A DNA stretch of 43,432 nucleotides from UBA3210 sp963623095 (GCA_963623095.1 CAVFKD010000012.1:1-43432), one strand, 5' to 3'. Numbered from the stretch's first letter, positions 33,494 through 42,080 are shown. Translations and numbers: made by a program. The notes: generated by a model from the letters alone, not told the origin.

Positions 33494-34342
33494 ATGGAAA
33501 GATATCAAGAAATAGAAAGAAGTATTATTACAACATATCGTTCTTCAATTTGGGCTAATTTTATTAAAGCAGTTAGAGAATATAAATTAGTGGAAGAAAA
33601 TGATCATATCTGCGTATGTATTTCCGGCGGAAAAGATTCAATGTTGATGGCTAAATTATTTCAACAACTTCACGCGCATAGTGATTTTCCTTTTGAAGTA
33701 ACTTATTTGGTCATGAATCCTGGTTATAATGATATTAACTTACAAGTCATTAAAAACAATTTAAATTTATTAAATATTCCTGCGATTATTAAAGAAACTA
33801 ATATCTTTGAAATCGCTAACTCACAAGATAGATCTCCTTGTTATTTATGTGCGAAGATGAGAAGAGGAGCGTTATATAATTTCGCGACTTCTTTAGGCTG
33901 TAATAAAATTGCTTTAGGTCATCATTATGATGATGTTATTGAAACAACTTTAATGAATATGCTTAATTCAGGTTCTATTCAAACAATGTTACCTAAATTA
34001 AAATCCAAGAATTATAACAATATGGAACTAATTAGACCAATGTATCTAATTAGAGAAAAAGATATTATTAAATGGAAGAATTTTAATAATCTTCAATTTA
34101 TCCAATGCGCATGTCGATTCACCGAGAATTGCGCGATTTGTGATAATGGGGGAGGAGGCTCTCAAAGAGCTGCGACTAAAAAACTTATCCACGATTTATT
34201 AGAATATAATCCCCAAGTAGAAAAGAATATCTTTAAATCGATGACAAATGTCAATATGGATATGATTTTAGGCTATAAAAAGAATGGCAAAGTGGTATCT
34301 TATTTAGATGAATATGAAGGAAATGACCATGAAGAAAAATAA
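33494..34342 (+). CDS. TtcA-family tRNA sulfurtransferase
   Basis: A 282-residue PP-loop ATPase. SGGKDS lies at 44-49 and a CYLC motif at 116-119 is followed by AKMRRGALY. GHHYDDVIET and a late Cys cluster CACRFTENC complete the pattern of TtcA-type enzymes, which hold a [4Fe-4S] cluster and make 2-thiocytidine in tRNA. The adjacent cysteine desulfurase would provide the sulfur. The exact tRNA position is not certain, because related enzymes thiolate other bases. Its 3' end overlaps the next gene by 14 bp. Confidence 0.85.
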   Translation: MERYQEIERSIITTYRSSIWANFIKAVREYKLVEENDHICVCISGGKDSMLMAKLFQQLHAHSDFPFEVTYLVMNPGYNDINLQVIKNNLNLLNIPAIIKETNIFEIANSQDRSPCYLCAKMRRGALYNFATSLGCNKIALGHHYDDVIETTLMNMLNSGSIQTMLPKLKSKNYNNMELIRPMYLIREKDIIKWKNFNNLQFIQCACRFTENCAICDNGGGGSQRAATKKLIHDLLEYNPQVEKNIFKSMTNVNMDMILGYKKNGKVVSYLDEYEGNDHEEK

Positions 34343-35639
34343 ATTATTATTAGTTTTATTTATATCAATTATTTCTTTAACTTCATGTGCGATTGTTCCT
34401 CATAGTAGTTCATCCTCTTCAAGTGATTCAAATAGTAGTTTTGAAAGTTCTAGTTACGAAGATTCATCTAGTGTTTCTTCAAATAAAGAAAGTAGTTCAT
34501 CTTTAAATAATGTTAGTTCTTCTTATTCAAGTGAAGATTATTCTAACTGTAATACATTAACTTTAAAATCACTTGTTTCTGGTTCATATAGTGAAAATTA
34601 TGATTCAGGTTCTATTAATGGATATACTTTCACTTATTATCGTGCCGCGAGATTTGTTAATGGAGTAGTTACTTTAAAACCAATTACTAAGGTATTTGAT
34701 ATAGAAGAATTAAATGGTTCATTATTAAACGATAATGCCATTTATGGAATGAAACAAATTCAAATTACTTATCAAACTAAGACAAGTTCATCAAAAGCGA
34801 AAATATCTTTTGGTGATAATATGTCTTATGGTAATTCTATTTTATTAGATGCATCAGCTTCTTATGTCACTAATACATATAATATCAATGGTAACTTCTT
34901 TAAAATTGAAACAGGTGATGCTGAAATAGATATTAAATCTCTTATTATCACTTATGATGGAATATCTAAATCTTATAGCAAATATGATTATGATTATTCT
35001 AATGATTATTATAGACTTAATCCTACAACCTATGAAGGAAGCTTAGTAAGTGGAGTTTCATCTATTGATGTACCAACTAAGGTTGAAAAGACATCTACTG
35101 GTTATAATATTTTAGAAACAAAGAAATATACTTATTATGAATATGATAAAGTTATTTCTAATAAATCTTTAAGTTATTCAGTTGCATTGACAGATCCTAA
35201 GGATATCGCGAATTATGTAATTGCTTTTAATTCTTTCCCGGTTAATTATGTAGCTCAAACAAATTATTCAAACGCGACTAGTTATTTTAAAGATAAGACT
35301 AGATGCATATCGCATTATTCAAGAACTAATGGTTACGCAACGGCAGTACCTTATGCAATATATTCAAATAACAAACCTTTATATTATGAATTAGATATTG
35401 CTTTAAGCAATAAATATTCTGGAAATAACCGTGGATCTGGAAGACTAGTTGTCTTTATGAAAGGTTATTCGACAAGCAAAACAAAAAAATATGATTCATC
35501 TAATGTAGCTTTATATACTGATGATCATTATCAAACCTTCGCGGAATATTTAAATACTGGTTTATTTGGACCTCGATTTAACGCGGAAAATAAAACTTTA
35601 GTTAGCACTTCTTGGAAAGAAGTTGCGACTTTAAATTAA
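34329..35639 (+). CDS. Ser-rich secreted lipoprotein, unknown function
   Basis: A 436-residue lipoprotein. A signal peptide ending in LTSC (Cys20) is followed by about 60 residues that are mostly Ser with Asn, Glu and Tyr, a linker like that of the MBL lipoprotein at 29262. The mature domain is beta-rich with no motif I recognise. I chose the ATG at 34329, preceded by AAGGAAA and giving a proper signal peptide. An ATG at 34308 would prepend seven residues from within the ttcA-like gene. The stop overlaps the ribosome site of the next lipoprotein gene. Confidence 0.7.
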   Translation: MKKNKLLLVLFISIISLTSCAIVPHSSSSSSSDSNSSFESSSYEDSSSVSSNKESSSSLNNVSSSYSSEDYSNCNTLTLKSLVSGSYSENYDSGSINGYTFTYYRAARFVNGVVTLKPITKVFDIEELNGSLLNDNAIYGMKQIQITYQTKTSSSKAKISFGDNMSYGNSILLDASASYVTNTYNINGNFFKIETGDAEIDIKSLIITYDGISKSYSKYDYDYSNDYYRLNPTTYEGSLVSGVSSIDVPTKVEKTSTGYNILETKKYTYYEYDKVISNKSLSYSVALTDPKDIANYVIAFNSFPVNYVAQTNYSNATSYFKDKTRCISHYSRTNGYATAVPYAIYSNNKPLYYELDIALSNKYSGNNRGSGRLVVFMKGYSTSKTKKYDSSNVALYTDDHYQTFAEYLNTGLFGPRFNAENKTLVSTSWKEVATLN

Positions 35640-35648
35640 GGAGAAATT

Positions 35649-36632
35649 ATGAAAAAAATAGGAAAATTAATTCTTTTATCATTATTAGTCTTACCTATTT
35701 TTTCTTGTGCTTCAAAAGACGAAGATTTAATCTCTGTTAAAAGAATTTATAATATTGAATCAAAAGTAGATATTAGTTTTGAAGAATTAGAATCCAAATT
35801 TAATAATAAAGAAGATTTTATTTTATATATCTATGATGAATCTTGTGAAGCTTGTAATAACTTTGAACCGATTTTAAATGCTTATATTAAGAATAATAAA
35901 ACTTTAATATATTCTCTTGATTCTATGTTAATAAATACATCTAATTCTTTTCTTCCTTATTCATATACTCCAACAATAGGATTAATTAATAATGGAGAAG
36001 TTAAATATAAAATAGATGGTGTGAGTGAAGAAAATATCTTTTCTTCTTATTCATCTTTTGATTCTTATTTAAAAGATAAAATTGCTTTATCTAATGAAAT
36101 AGAAGTAACTAAAGATACTTATGCTTCTTTATTAAATAGTGAAGAAGAATATATTATTTTATATTATTGGTCTAAATGTTCAGATTGTTCTTATATGTTT
36201 AATAATTTCTTTAATGATTATATTAAACAAAATCCATCTATTACTTATTATGGATTTGAACTAAGCTATTATTATGCGAATAGAAAAGATCAAAATGATA
36301 GTTTTTGGACCTCTTTTACTAAAGAAGTTGGATTATCTTTGGATGGCTCATCTTTAGGTTATAAAAATGGGGTAGTACCAACTTTCCAACATCGTAAGAA
36401 TAAACAAATTCTTGACCAAGTTATTATCTTTAATGATGATTATTCAAAAATCTCTAATGATAATGGTGAAATAGAATCTATAAGTATAACTTCTTCTTAT
36501 TATCAAGATTCTCCATATATTGGAAAAACATATGTTAGAAGTGAAAATAAATCAGCGATTAGTCAATATCATGAAGACACATCTACTTTTTATTTTAATA
36601 AAATAAAGGACATCTTTAACAAGATGAAATAA
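35649..36632 (+). CDS. Lipoprotein with two thioredoxin-like domains
   Basis: A 327-residue lipoprotein (lipobox PIFSC, Cys20). Two thioredoxin-like units are visible. The first has YIYDESCEACNNFEPIL with a cis-Pro candidate in YSYTPTIGLI. The second has YYWSKCSDCSYMFNNFF with VVPTFQHRK. Both keep CxxC (CEAC, CSDC). It probably moves or reduces disulfides at the cell surface. It starts 9 bp after the Ser-rich lipoprotein gene, which may be its client or partner. The single-domain relative at 15222 has CKAC. Confidence 0.8.
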   Translation: MKKIGKLILLSLLVLPIFSCASKDEDLISVKRIYNIESKVDISFEELESKFNNKEDFILYIYDESCEACNNFEPILNAYIKNNKTLIYSLDSMLINTSNSFLPYSYTPTIGLINNGEVKYKIDGVSEENIFSSYSSFDSYLKDKIALSNEIEVTKDTYASLLNSEEEYIILYYWSKCSDCSYMFNNFFNDYIKQNPSITYYGFELSYYYANRKDQNDSFWTSFTKEVGLSLDGSSLGYKNGVVPTFQHRKNKQILDQVIIFNDDYSKISNDNGEIESISITSSYYQDSPYIGKTYVRSENKSAISQYHEDTSTFYFNKIKDIFNKMK

Positions 36633-36636
36633 GATT

Positions 36637-37572
36637 ATGAAACTAGAAGAATATATAAATTCATTTATTAAAAGATATGATGATGAACATTTAATACATT
36701 TTCTTAATAAGAGTTATTTTCCTAACCTTCATGAAGAAAAGAAATCTTTTATTTCTTCAAAAGGTAATAAGATAATGACTTTTATAAATTATTATGATAA
36801 TTATGATCCAACTAAATTAATTGTTTTTGTCCATGGCTTAGGTGGAGGACATCTATCTTATTTCAGAGAAATAGAATATTTCTGTAAAAAAGGATATTTA
36901 GTTTTATCTTATGATATGACAGGATGTTTTGAATCAAGTGGAATATCTATTTTAGGTTTTTGCCAAGCAATATGTGATTTAGATGATGTTTTAAATTTTA
37001 TTAAATTAGAAGATTTCTTTAAAAATAAAGAAATTATTTGTATTGGTCATTCAATGGGAGGATTCGCGGTTAATAATATCCATATCCTTCATAAAGAAGT
37101 AAAAAAGGTTGTTGTTATTTCAGGTATTACTACAATTAATAATTTTGTTAAAAGCTTTGAATTAAATGATCAAAAAGATATTTTAAAATATGAAAAAGAT
37201 GTTAATTTAAAATATGCTTTATTAGATCCTATAAATTCTTATAATGATCAAGAATTACATGCATTAATCATTCATTCAAAAGATGATAATATCGTTAATT
37301 TTAATGATAATGCTATGTATTTATATAACAATATCAAAAATAAGAATGTAACATTCTATTTTGTTGATGGCAAATTACATAATCCTAATTATCAAAAAGA
37401 TTCTATTCAATATATGAATGATTCATTTAATGAATATTTTTCTTTACTAAAAGAAAATAAGTTAACTACTTTTAAAGAAAAGAAAGATTATTTCGATAAA
37501 TTAGACTTTGTATATATGACAAATCAAGATGAAGAAGTTATGGAAAAAATATGCTCATTTATCAATAAATAG
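36637..37572 (+). CDS. Alpha/beta hydrolase
   Basis: A 311-residue serine hydrolase with the oxyanion motif VHGLGGG near residue 65. The nucleophile elbow is GHSMGG with Ser139, acid candidates are in HSKDDN, and the late His is in DGKLHNPN. There is no signal peptide, so it is cytosolic. It resembles monoacylglycerol lipase/esterase-type hydrolases, but the substrate is not set. The ATG is 4 bp after the thioredoxin-like gene with only a weak ribosome site, suggesting coupling. It is the last gene before a hairpin with a T-tract. Confidence 0.82.
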   Translation: MKLEEYINSFIKRYDDEHLIHFLNKSYFPNLHEEKKSFISSKGNKIMTFINYYDNYDPTKLIVFVHGLGGGHLSYFREIEYFCKKGYLVLSYDMTGCFESSGISILGFCQAICDLDDVLNFIKLEDFFKNKEIICIGHSMGGFAVNNIHILHKEVKKVVVISGITTINNFVKSFELNDQKDILKYEKDVNLKYALLDPINSYNDQELHALIIHSKDDNIVNFNDNAMYLYNNIKNKNVTFYFVDGKLHNPNYQKDSIQYMNDSFNEYFSLLKENKLTTFKEKKDYFDKLDFVYMTNQDEEVMEKICSFINK

Positions 37573-37621
37573 TAAGTAATAGATATTATTTATACGTTAA
37601 AAGTGGCTTTTTTTATATAAA

Positions 37622-37650
37622 TTGACATTGAACCTTTGGAAGTATATAAT
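37622..37650 (+). promoter_or_regulatory. Consensus sigma-A promoter of the GGDEF gene
   Basis: A perfect -35 TTGACA (37622-37627), a 17-bp spacer and a perfect -10 TATAAT (37645-37650). It is the best promoter in the window. The predicted start near 37657 lies only about 14 nt before the ATG, so AGAGG (37657-37661) would be at the very 5' end of the RNA. Confidence 0.85.
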
Positions 37651-37667
37651 ACTTCTAGAGGTTTTTT
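37631..37667 (+). terminator. Terminator-like hairpin overlapping the promoter
   Basis: A 15-bp stem (37631-37645 with 37649-37663, two G-U pairs), a 3-nt loop and six Ts (37662-37667). It can end transcripts coming from the lipoprotein/hydrolase operon. As DNA, the dyad covers the spacer, -10 and start of the next gene's promoter, so it may also be an operator. Confidence 0.75.
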
Positions 37668-37670
37668 GCT

Positions 37671-39311
37671 ATGAAAGATGAAACTCTTAATATTCAAGTT
37701 AAAAAAGAAGATATTGATAATCTTAATTTTTATGATGATTTAGTTTTTAATGATGAATTAAAAGCTATTTTACATTCTGATTTGTTTAAAAATAAATCTA
37801 TTTTTGTTTATTTTAGTTCTTATAAAAAAAATAATAATGAAGTTGATGTAATGGTGTCTATTAGAAAAGAAAAAGATCTTTTCTTTATAAGTGTCGGCCC
37901 TTTAATTCAAAATGAAGATGAAGATAATTTATTATTAATTGATGGAATCTTCTTCCGTTATGACATCAAAACTAAGATATTTGAAATTAAAGATTATAAG
38001 AATAATAAAATATCATATTACAGTTACAAAGAAATTATTGATCGTAAGATAAATCCTTTAAAGGTCGATAATGCTTACTTTCCAAGTTTTGTTTATTTAA
38101 TTAATAAAATAGTTACAGGTAAAAAGAATCTTGAACCAGAAGTTTATTTTAAAATTAAAAAGAAAGCATATGTCCTTGATGGAGTAAAGAAAAGTTCTTC
38201 TTTAGTTGTTGGCTTTTTTAGAAACGATGATGCTTATATTAAAAAGATGGAAGAATTAGAATCTTCTTCCATCATTGATAAATTAACTGGTGTATACAAT
38301 AAAAGTGAAATTACTAAACGTTGTCATTTATTAATTGATTCATTAGGACCAAAAGATAAATTATTGTTTGGTATTATCGATTTAGATTATTTTAAAAATA
38401 TTAATGATACTTATGGCCATACTTTTGGTGATAATATCTTAATTGCTTTTTCTAATGCATTAAAAGTAATTGTTGATAAATATAAAGGTATTACAGGTAG
38501 AATTGGAGGAGATGAATTTATTTTCGCTCTTCCGGTTAATACTAATGTTGAATCAGAATTAAAACCTATTTGTCGAGAAATTAAATATGAAATTAAAAAT
38601 ATTGAAATAGATGGCGCAAAATTCAATCTTTCATCCACGATGGGACTTGCTTGTTATCCAAAAGATGGAACAAGTTATGATGAATTATTTGAAAAGATTG
38701 ATAAAGCATTATATAGAGGTAAGATTAAAGGAAGAGATTGCTATATCATTTATAGTGATGCAAAACACGGTTCTTTAACCTTTAATAACAATAAAGTACA
38801 ATTTACAGGCCTTCCTGAAAGAAATAAATCTGACGCAGCCTTTATTTCAGACTGTTTGGATCAACTTATCGGAGGAACTGATTTAGAAAAAGAGATCGCT
38901 TCTATTATTGAAAAGATGGCTATTCATTTTAGATTGGAACATATTACCTTATGCGATCCTAATTTAAATGTTACTTTCCAATATTCTCAAAATGATATTT
39001 TCTTAACTAAAGGTTATGAGATTATCAAAGATGAACGCTATAATACATTGTTTAAATCTGACAATATGTTACAAATATCTGATGTTATGGATACTAGATT
39101 AAAGAATAAAGAAGCATTTGATTTTTATTCTTCTTTAGATATTAAAGCATTAGTTCAAATTAAGCTTGTTAATAATGATGTTTTATCAGGCTATATGTTA
39201 ATTGATATGTCCAATGAAAGAAGAGCATGGCAGCCTGAAGAATTAATGTATTTCAACATTCTTTCTAAGATTATTTCTGGTTTCTATTATAAATATCAAA
39301 ATATAAAATAA
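37671..39311 (+). CDS. GGDEF-domain diguanylate cyclase with GAF-like C-terminus
   Basis: A 546-residue protein. Residues 1-200 form an unrecognised soluble domain. DKLTGVYNKSEI (about 203) opens the GGDEF domain, and the active site GGDEF is intact at 279-283 with RIGG before it, so c-di-GMP synthesis from two GTP is expected. No RxxD inhibitory site is seen at its usual place upstream. The last 150 residues look like a GAF-type sensor. There is no membrane segment. No EAL or HD-GYP partner lies in the window. Confidence 0.88.
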   Translation: MKDETLNIQVKKEDIDNLNFYDDLVFNDELKAILHSDLFKNKSIFVYFSSYKKNNNEVDVMVSIRKEKDLFFISVGPLIQNEDEDNLLLIDGIFFRYDIKTKIFEIKDYKNNKISYYSYKEIIDRKINPLKVDNAYFPSFVYLINKIVTGKKNLEPEVYFKIKKKAYVLDGVKKSSSLVVGFFRNDDAYIKKMEELESSSIIDKLTGVYNKSEITKRCHLLIDSLGPKDKLLFGIIDLDYFKNINDTYGHTFGDNILIAFSNALKVIVDKYKGITGRIGGDEFIFALPVNTNVESELKPICREIKYEIKNIEIDGAKFNLSSTMGLACYPKDGTSYDELFEKIDKALYRGKIKGRDCYIIYSDAKHGSLTFNNNKVQFTGLPERNKSDAAFISDCLDQLIGGTDLEKEIASIIEKMAIHFRLEHITLCDPNLNVTFQYSQNDIFLTKGYEIIKDERYNTLFKSDNMLQISDVMDTRLKNKEAFDFYSSLDIKALVQIKLVNNDVLSGYMLIDMSNERRAWQPEELMYFNILSKIISGFYYKYQNIK

Positions 39312-39314
39312 ACT

Positions 39315-39348
39315 AAATGTTATATCTCATTAATGAGGTGTAACATTT
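39315..39348 (+). terminator. Hairpin, probable terminator after the GGDEF gene
   Basis: A 15-bp stem (39315-39329 with 39334-39348, two G-U pairs) and a TTAA loop. The T run after it is short, so termination may be partial. Confidence 0.65.
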
Positions 39349-39387
39349 TCATCAAATGATTGATAAATTATAAGAAAGGAATATTTT

Positions 39388-40617
39388 ATGATAAAAAATA
39401 CAGGAGCCTTATTTGGAACTCGTTATCGAGTTATTGTTACAACTGATATAGGTGGAAGTGATTATGATGATTTTCAATCGATGGTTCATTTCTTATTGTA
39501 TTCAGATTTATTTGATGTTGAAGGGTTAATTTCTTCTGCCTGGGGCAATGGAAGAAAAGAACATATTTTAGAAGTTATTGATGCTTATGAAAAAGATTAT
39601 CCTAAGTTATTAAAATATTCTAAAAATTATCCTACGCCTTCATATTTAAGAAGTATTACTAAACAAGGAGAAATTAATTTTGCGCCTTTTAAAGGCTATT
39701 CTTCTCCGACTGAAGCAAGTTCATTAATTATTGAATGCGCACATAAAGATGATGATCGTCCTTTATATATTTTAGGTTGGGGATTACTTGAAGATATCGC
39801 CCAAGCTTTACATGATGATAGAACTATTTTACCTAAATTAAGAGTTAATTATGTCGCAGGTCCTAATAAAAAATGGGGATTAAATGCTTATCAATATATT
39901 AGAGAGAATTTCCCTGATTTATGGATTATTGAAGATAATTCTACTTATCGTGGTTGGTTTAATGGGGGAAATCAAGAAGGAGATTATTCTAATTCGACCT
40001 TTGTTTCAAAATATATTAAAGGACATGGAGCTTTAGGAGATTATTATTATCAAAAAGGTAGTCAAATAAGAATGGGTGATACTCCAACAGTTAGCTATTT
40101 TCTAAAAGGTAATCCTGAAGATCCTACTTCTAATTCTTGGGGAGGAAGCTTTGTACAAGTTTATAATCGTCCAGAAGCTTATTTTGATAGAGATACAACT
40201 ATTGATGATGTAGTAGAAGAATTCACGATGATTGAATTTACCTTTAAAGGACCTATATTAAATAATCAAGATGAAGATATACCAGTATTTAAAATGAAAG
40301 TAAGAAATCAATATTTTGATGGTTTCTATGTGGGTAATGGAACTTATAAAATAAGATTTATGCCTAAATCAATGGGTGTATTTGAATATGAAATAATAAG
40401 TGATATTAAAGAATTAGAAGTTCATAAAGGCGCATTTACTTCTAGTTGGGAGAAAGAAGAAAACCGCGAAGAAAAGGGTCAACATCTAACTTCTTGGTAT
40501 TCAGATTCTTTAGATGAAAAATATCTAGATGGATATATCTTTGGAGCGAAATCAATTTCTAATTATCGACAAGAATACTTAGATGATTTTAAAAGATTAA
40601 TGGAAAGATTAAAGTAA
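39388..40617 (+). CDS. DUF1593 nucleoside hydrolase-like protein with DUF5060-like C-terminal domain
   Basis: A 409-residue soluble protein. RVIVTTDIGGSDYDDFQSMV near residue 13 is the Asp-rich signature of DUF1593 proteins, related to nucleoside hydrolases. YILGWGLLEDIAQALH and the later ENFPDLWIIEDNSTYRGWF also fit. From about residue 290, FDGFYVGNGTYKIRFMPKS resembles the DUF5060 beta-sandwich that usually precedes glycoside hydrolase domains. There is no signal peptide. It likely cleaves a glycosidic bond in a glycan-derived substrate. It is monocistronic, with AAGAAAGGA before the ATG. Confidence 0.8.
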   Translation: MIKNTGALFGTRYRVIVTTDIGGSDYDDFQSMVHFLLYSDLFDVEGLISSAWGNGRKEHILEVIDAYEKDYPKLLKYSKNYPTPSYLRSITKQGEINFAPFKGYSSPTEASSLIIECAHKDDDRPLYILGWGLLEDIAQALHDDRTILPKLRVNYVAGPNKKWGLNAYQYIRENFPDLWIIEDNSTYRGWFNGGNQEGDYSNSTFVSKYIKGHGALGDYYYQKGSQIRMGDTPTVSYFLKGNPEDPTSNSWGGSFVQVYNRPEAYFDRDTTIDDVVEEFTMIEFTFKGPILNNQDEDIPVFKMKVRNQYFDGFYVGNGTYKIRFMPKSMGVFEYEIISDIKELEVHKGAFTSSWEKEENREEKGQHLTSWYSDSLDEKYLDGYIFGAKSISNYRQEYLDDFKRLMERLK

Positions 40618-40623
40618 TAAATG

Positions 40624-40668
40624 AGTATTAACTAATATGTTTATAAGACATAAAGGTTAATACTTTTT
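40624..40668 (+). terminator. Intrinsic terminator
   Basis: AGTATTAAC (40624-40632) pairs with GTTAATACT (40656-40664). An inner stem TATGT/ACATA extends it, and Ts follow. It separates the DUF1593 gene from the accessory operon. Confidence 0.8.
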
Positions 40669-40697
40669 ATATGAACATATTAAATATAACAAAATTA

Positions 40698-40726
40698 TTG
40701 ACAAATGAATTTTTACGTCTTATACT
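40698..40726 (+). promoter_or_regulatory. Strong promoter of the HsdS/HsdM-like operon
   Basis: A perfect -35 TTGACA (40698-40703), a 17-bp spacer and TATACT (40721-40726). The predicted start is near 40733. Confidence 0.82.
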
Positions 40727-40733
40727 TATAATC

Positions 40734-40765
40734 GTTAACAGAACATAACAAAAATAACTGTTAAC
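40734..40765. promoter_or_regulatory. Dyad in the leader of the HsdS/HsdM-like operon
   Basis: GTTAACAG (40734-40741) and CTGTTAAC (40758-40765) are exact inverted copies 16 bp apart, the first beginning at the predicted transcription start. Each arm contains the palindrome GTTAAC. This could be an operator for a repressor, or an RNA hairpin just before the ribosome site AAAGGGTG. Confidence 0.6.
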
Positions 40766-40781
40766 TTTAAAGGGTGAATAA

Positions 40782-41489
40782 ATGAAAGTAAGAAGTATTA
40801 ATGAATTTCCTCCAATTGATAAAATAGAAGATTATCCTGATTTAATTTTATATTCAGATGATGGTGCAATGGGTATACCTTCTTTGCTTATTTATATTAT
40901 CAATAACCATGCTTACTTTTTTAACACTTCCAATAATATCTATCCTTTATATAAAGAATATTTGAGACTTATTAAATATTATTATCCTGAAATTCCTTTA
41001 ATTAAATCTAATAATTATAATATTACTTCTTATAGGAAGCCTAATAATGATTCTTATTTAGATTATTATCTAGGAATGGGTAATTATCTTTTAATAAAAA
41101 AAGATGGTAAAGCAAATAAAACTATTAAAGATTTTTCTTATCCTTCGATTGTTAATTATATAAATGAAGGTTGGAGTGATGAAGAATTAACTTCTTTAAT
41201 AGACAATAAGATATCTTATCCTAAAGATGTATTATTTAGCTTTAGCGACAAAGAAGAGATTTTAGATATAGAATCATTTTTAAAAACAAACAATTTTATT
41301 TTCAAAGACAATAAAGAAGATATATTGTCAGAAAAATATTATCTATGCGTTGATTGTGAAAATAAAATAGTTAGTTATATTCCTACTTCAATAGGAGAAA
41401 ACAAAGATTTAATGTTTTTTGATATCAAGTTCTTTGATATTAAAAATATTATAAAATTAACTTTAATTGAGTTAGAAAAGAAAGATTAG
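40782..41489 (+). CDS. Hypothetical protein, first gene of the accessory operon
   Basis: A 235-residue soluble protein rich in Tyr, Asn, Ile and Asp, without signal peptide or membrane segment. I do not recognise a domain. A YYLGMGNYLLIKKDGK stretch and a C-terminal mixed alpha/beta region are the only features. It is read from the strong promoter at 40698, and the HsdS-like gene starts 8 bp after it. Its fixed place ahead of the S and M-like genes suggests a role in the same complex or its control. Confidence 0.65.
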   Translation: MKVRSINEFPPIDKIEDYPDLILYSDDGAMGIPSLLIYIINNHAYFFNTSNNIYPLYKEYLRLIKYYYPEIPLIKSNNYNITSYRKPNNDSYLDYYLGMGNYLLIKKDGKANKTIKDFSYPSIVNYINEGWSDEELTSLIDNKISYPKDVLFSFSDKEEILDIESFLKTNNFIFKDNKEDILSEKYYLCVDCENKIVSYIPTSIGENKDLMFFDIKFFDIKNIIKLTLIELEKKD

Positions 41490-41497
41490 GTGAAATT

Positions 41498-42079
41498 ATG
41501 ATAACAAGATTAGGTGATTTAGATATTGAATTTACTTCAGGGCAAATTCAATCAAGAGTTGAATTTAAAGGTGAAGGAGATGCTTTAAAAAAGATTGATA
41601 GCATTGTTCCAAAAGCAATTGAAAATGGTTATTTAAACCATGAAAGCTTATCATCCTTCAATGTAAAAAAGGATGTAGAAAAAATAAAAGTGTCAAATGT
41701 AGGAGATATTATTTTAAAACTCAGTACTCCTTATGATGCATGTATTATTGAACCAGGTGATGAAGATTTATTTATTCCATCATTCTGTATGGTTTTAAGA
41801 ATTAATGATAAAAATATTGATCCTTATTTTTTATTATCATTTATTAATTCAAAATCATTCTTTAACCAAGTAAAACAAACTTCAGTTGGTAGCGTTTCTA
41901 ATATTATTAATATCGCAAAAGTAAAAGATGTAAGAATACCTCTTTTACCTTACGATGAACAAGTAAGAATTGGTGATCGTTATAAAAAGACTATTGAAAA
42001 GATTAAGACTATGAAAGATATAATATCTTTAGAACATGAATATTATGATACATATTTCTTAGAAAGAGAGAACTATTAG
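41498..42079 (+). CDS. Half-size type I specificity (HsdS-like) protein
   Basis: A 193-residue protein with one target-recognition domain. ITRLGDLDIEFTSGQIQSRV opens it like an HsdS repeat. VGDIILKLSTPYDACIIE and LLSFINSKSFFNQ are core parts. SVGSVSNIINIAKVKDVRIP with LLPYDEQ is the conserved end, followed by a helical segment of about 35 residues for dimerisation. Full HsdS proteins have two such units (about 400 residues), so this one should dimerise and read a palindromic site. AGGTGAAA precedes the ATG. Confidence 0.82.
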   Translation: MITRLGDLDIEFTSGQIQSRVEFKGEGDALKKIDSIVPKAIENGYLNHESLSSFNVKKDVEKIKVSNVGDIILKLSTPYDACIIEPGDEDLFIPSFCMVLRINDKNIDPYFLLSFINSKSFFNQVKQTSVGSVSNIINIAKVKDVRIPLLPYDEQVRIGDRYKKTIEKIKTMKDIISLEHEYYDTYFLERENY

Positions 42080-42080
42080 T

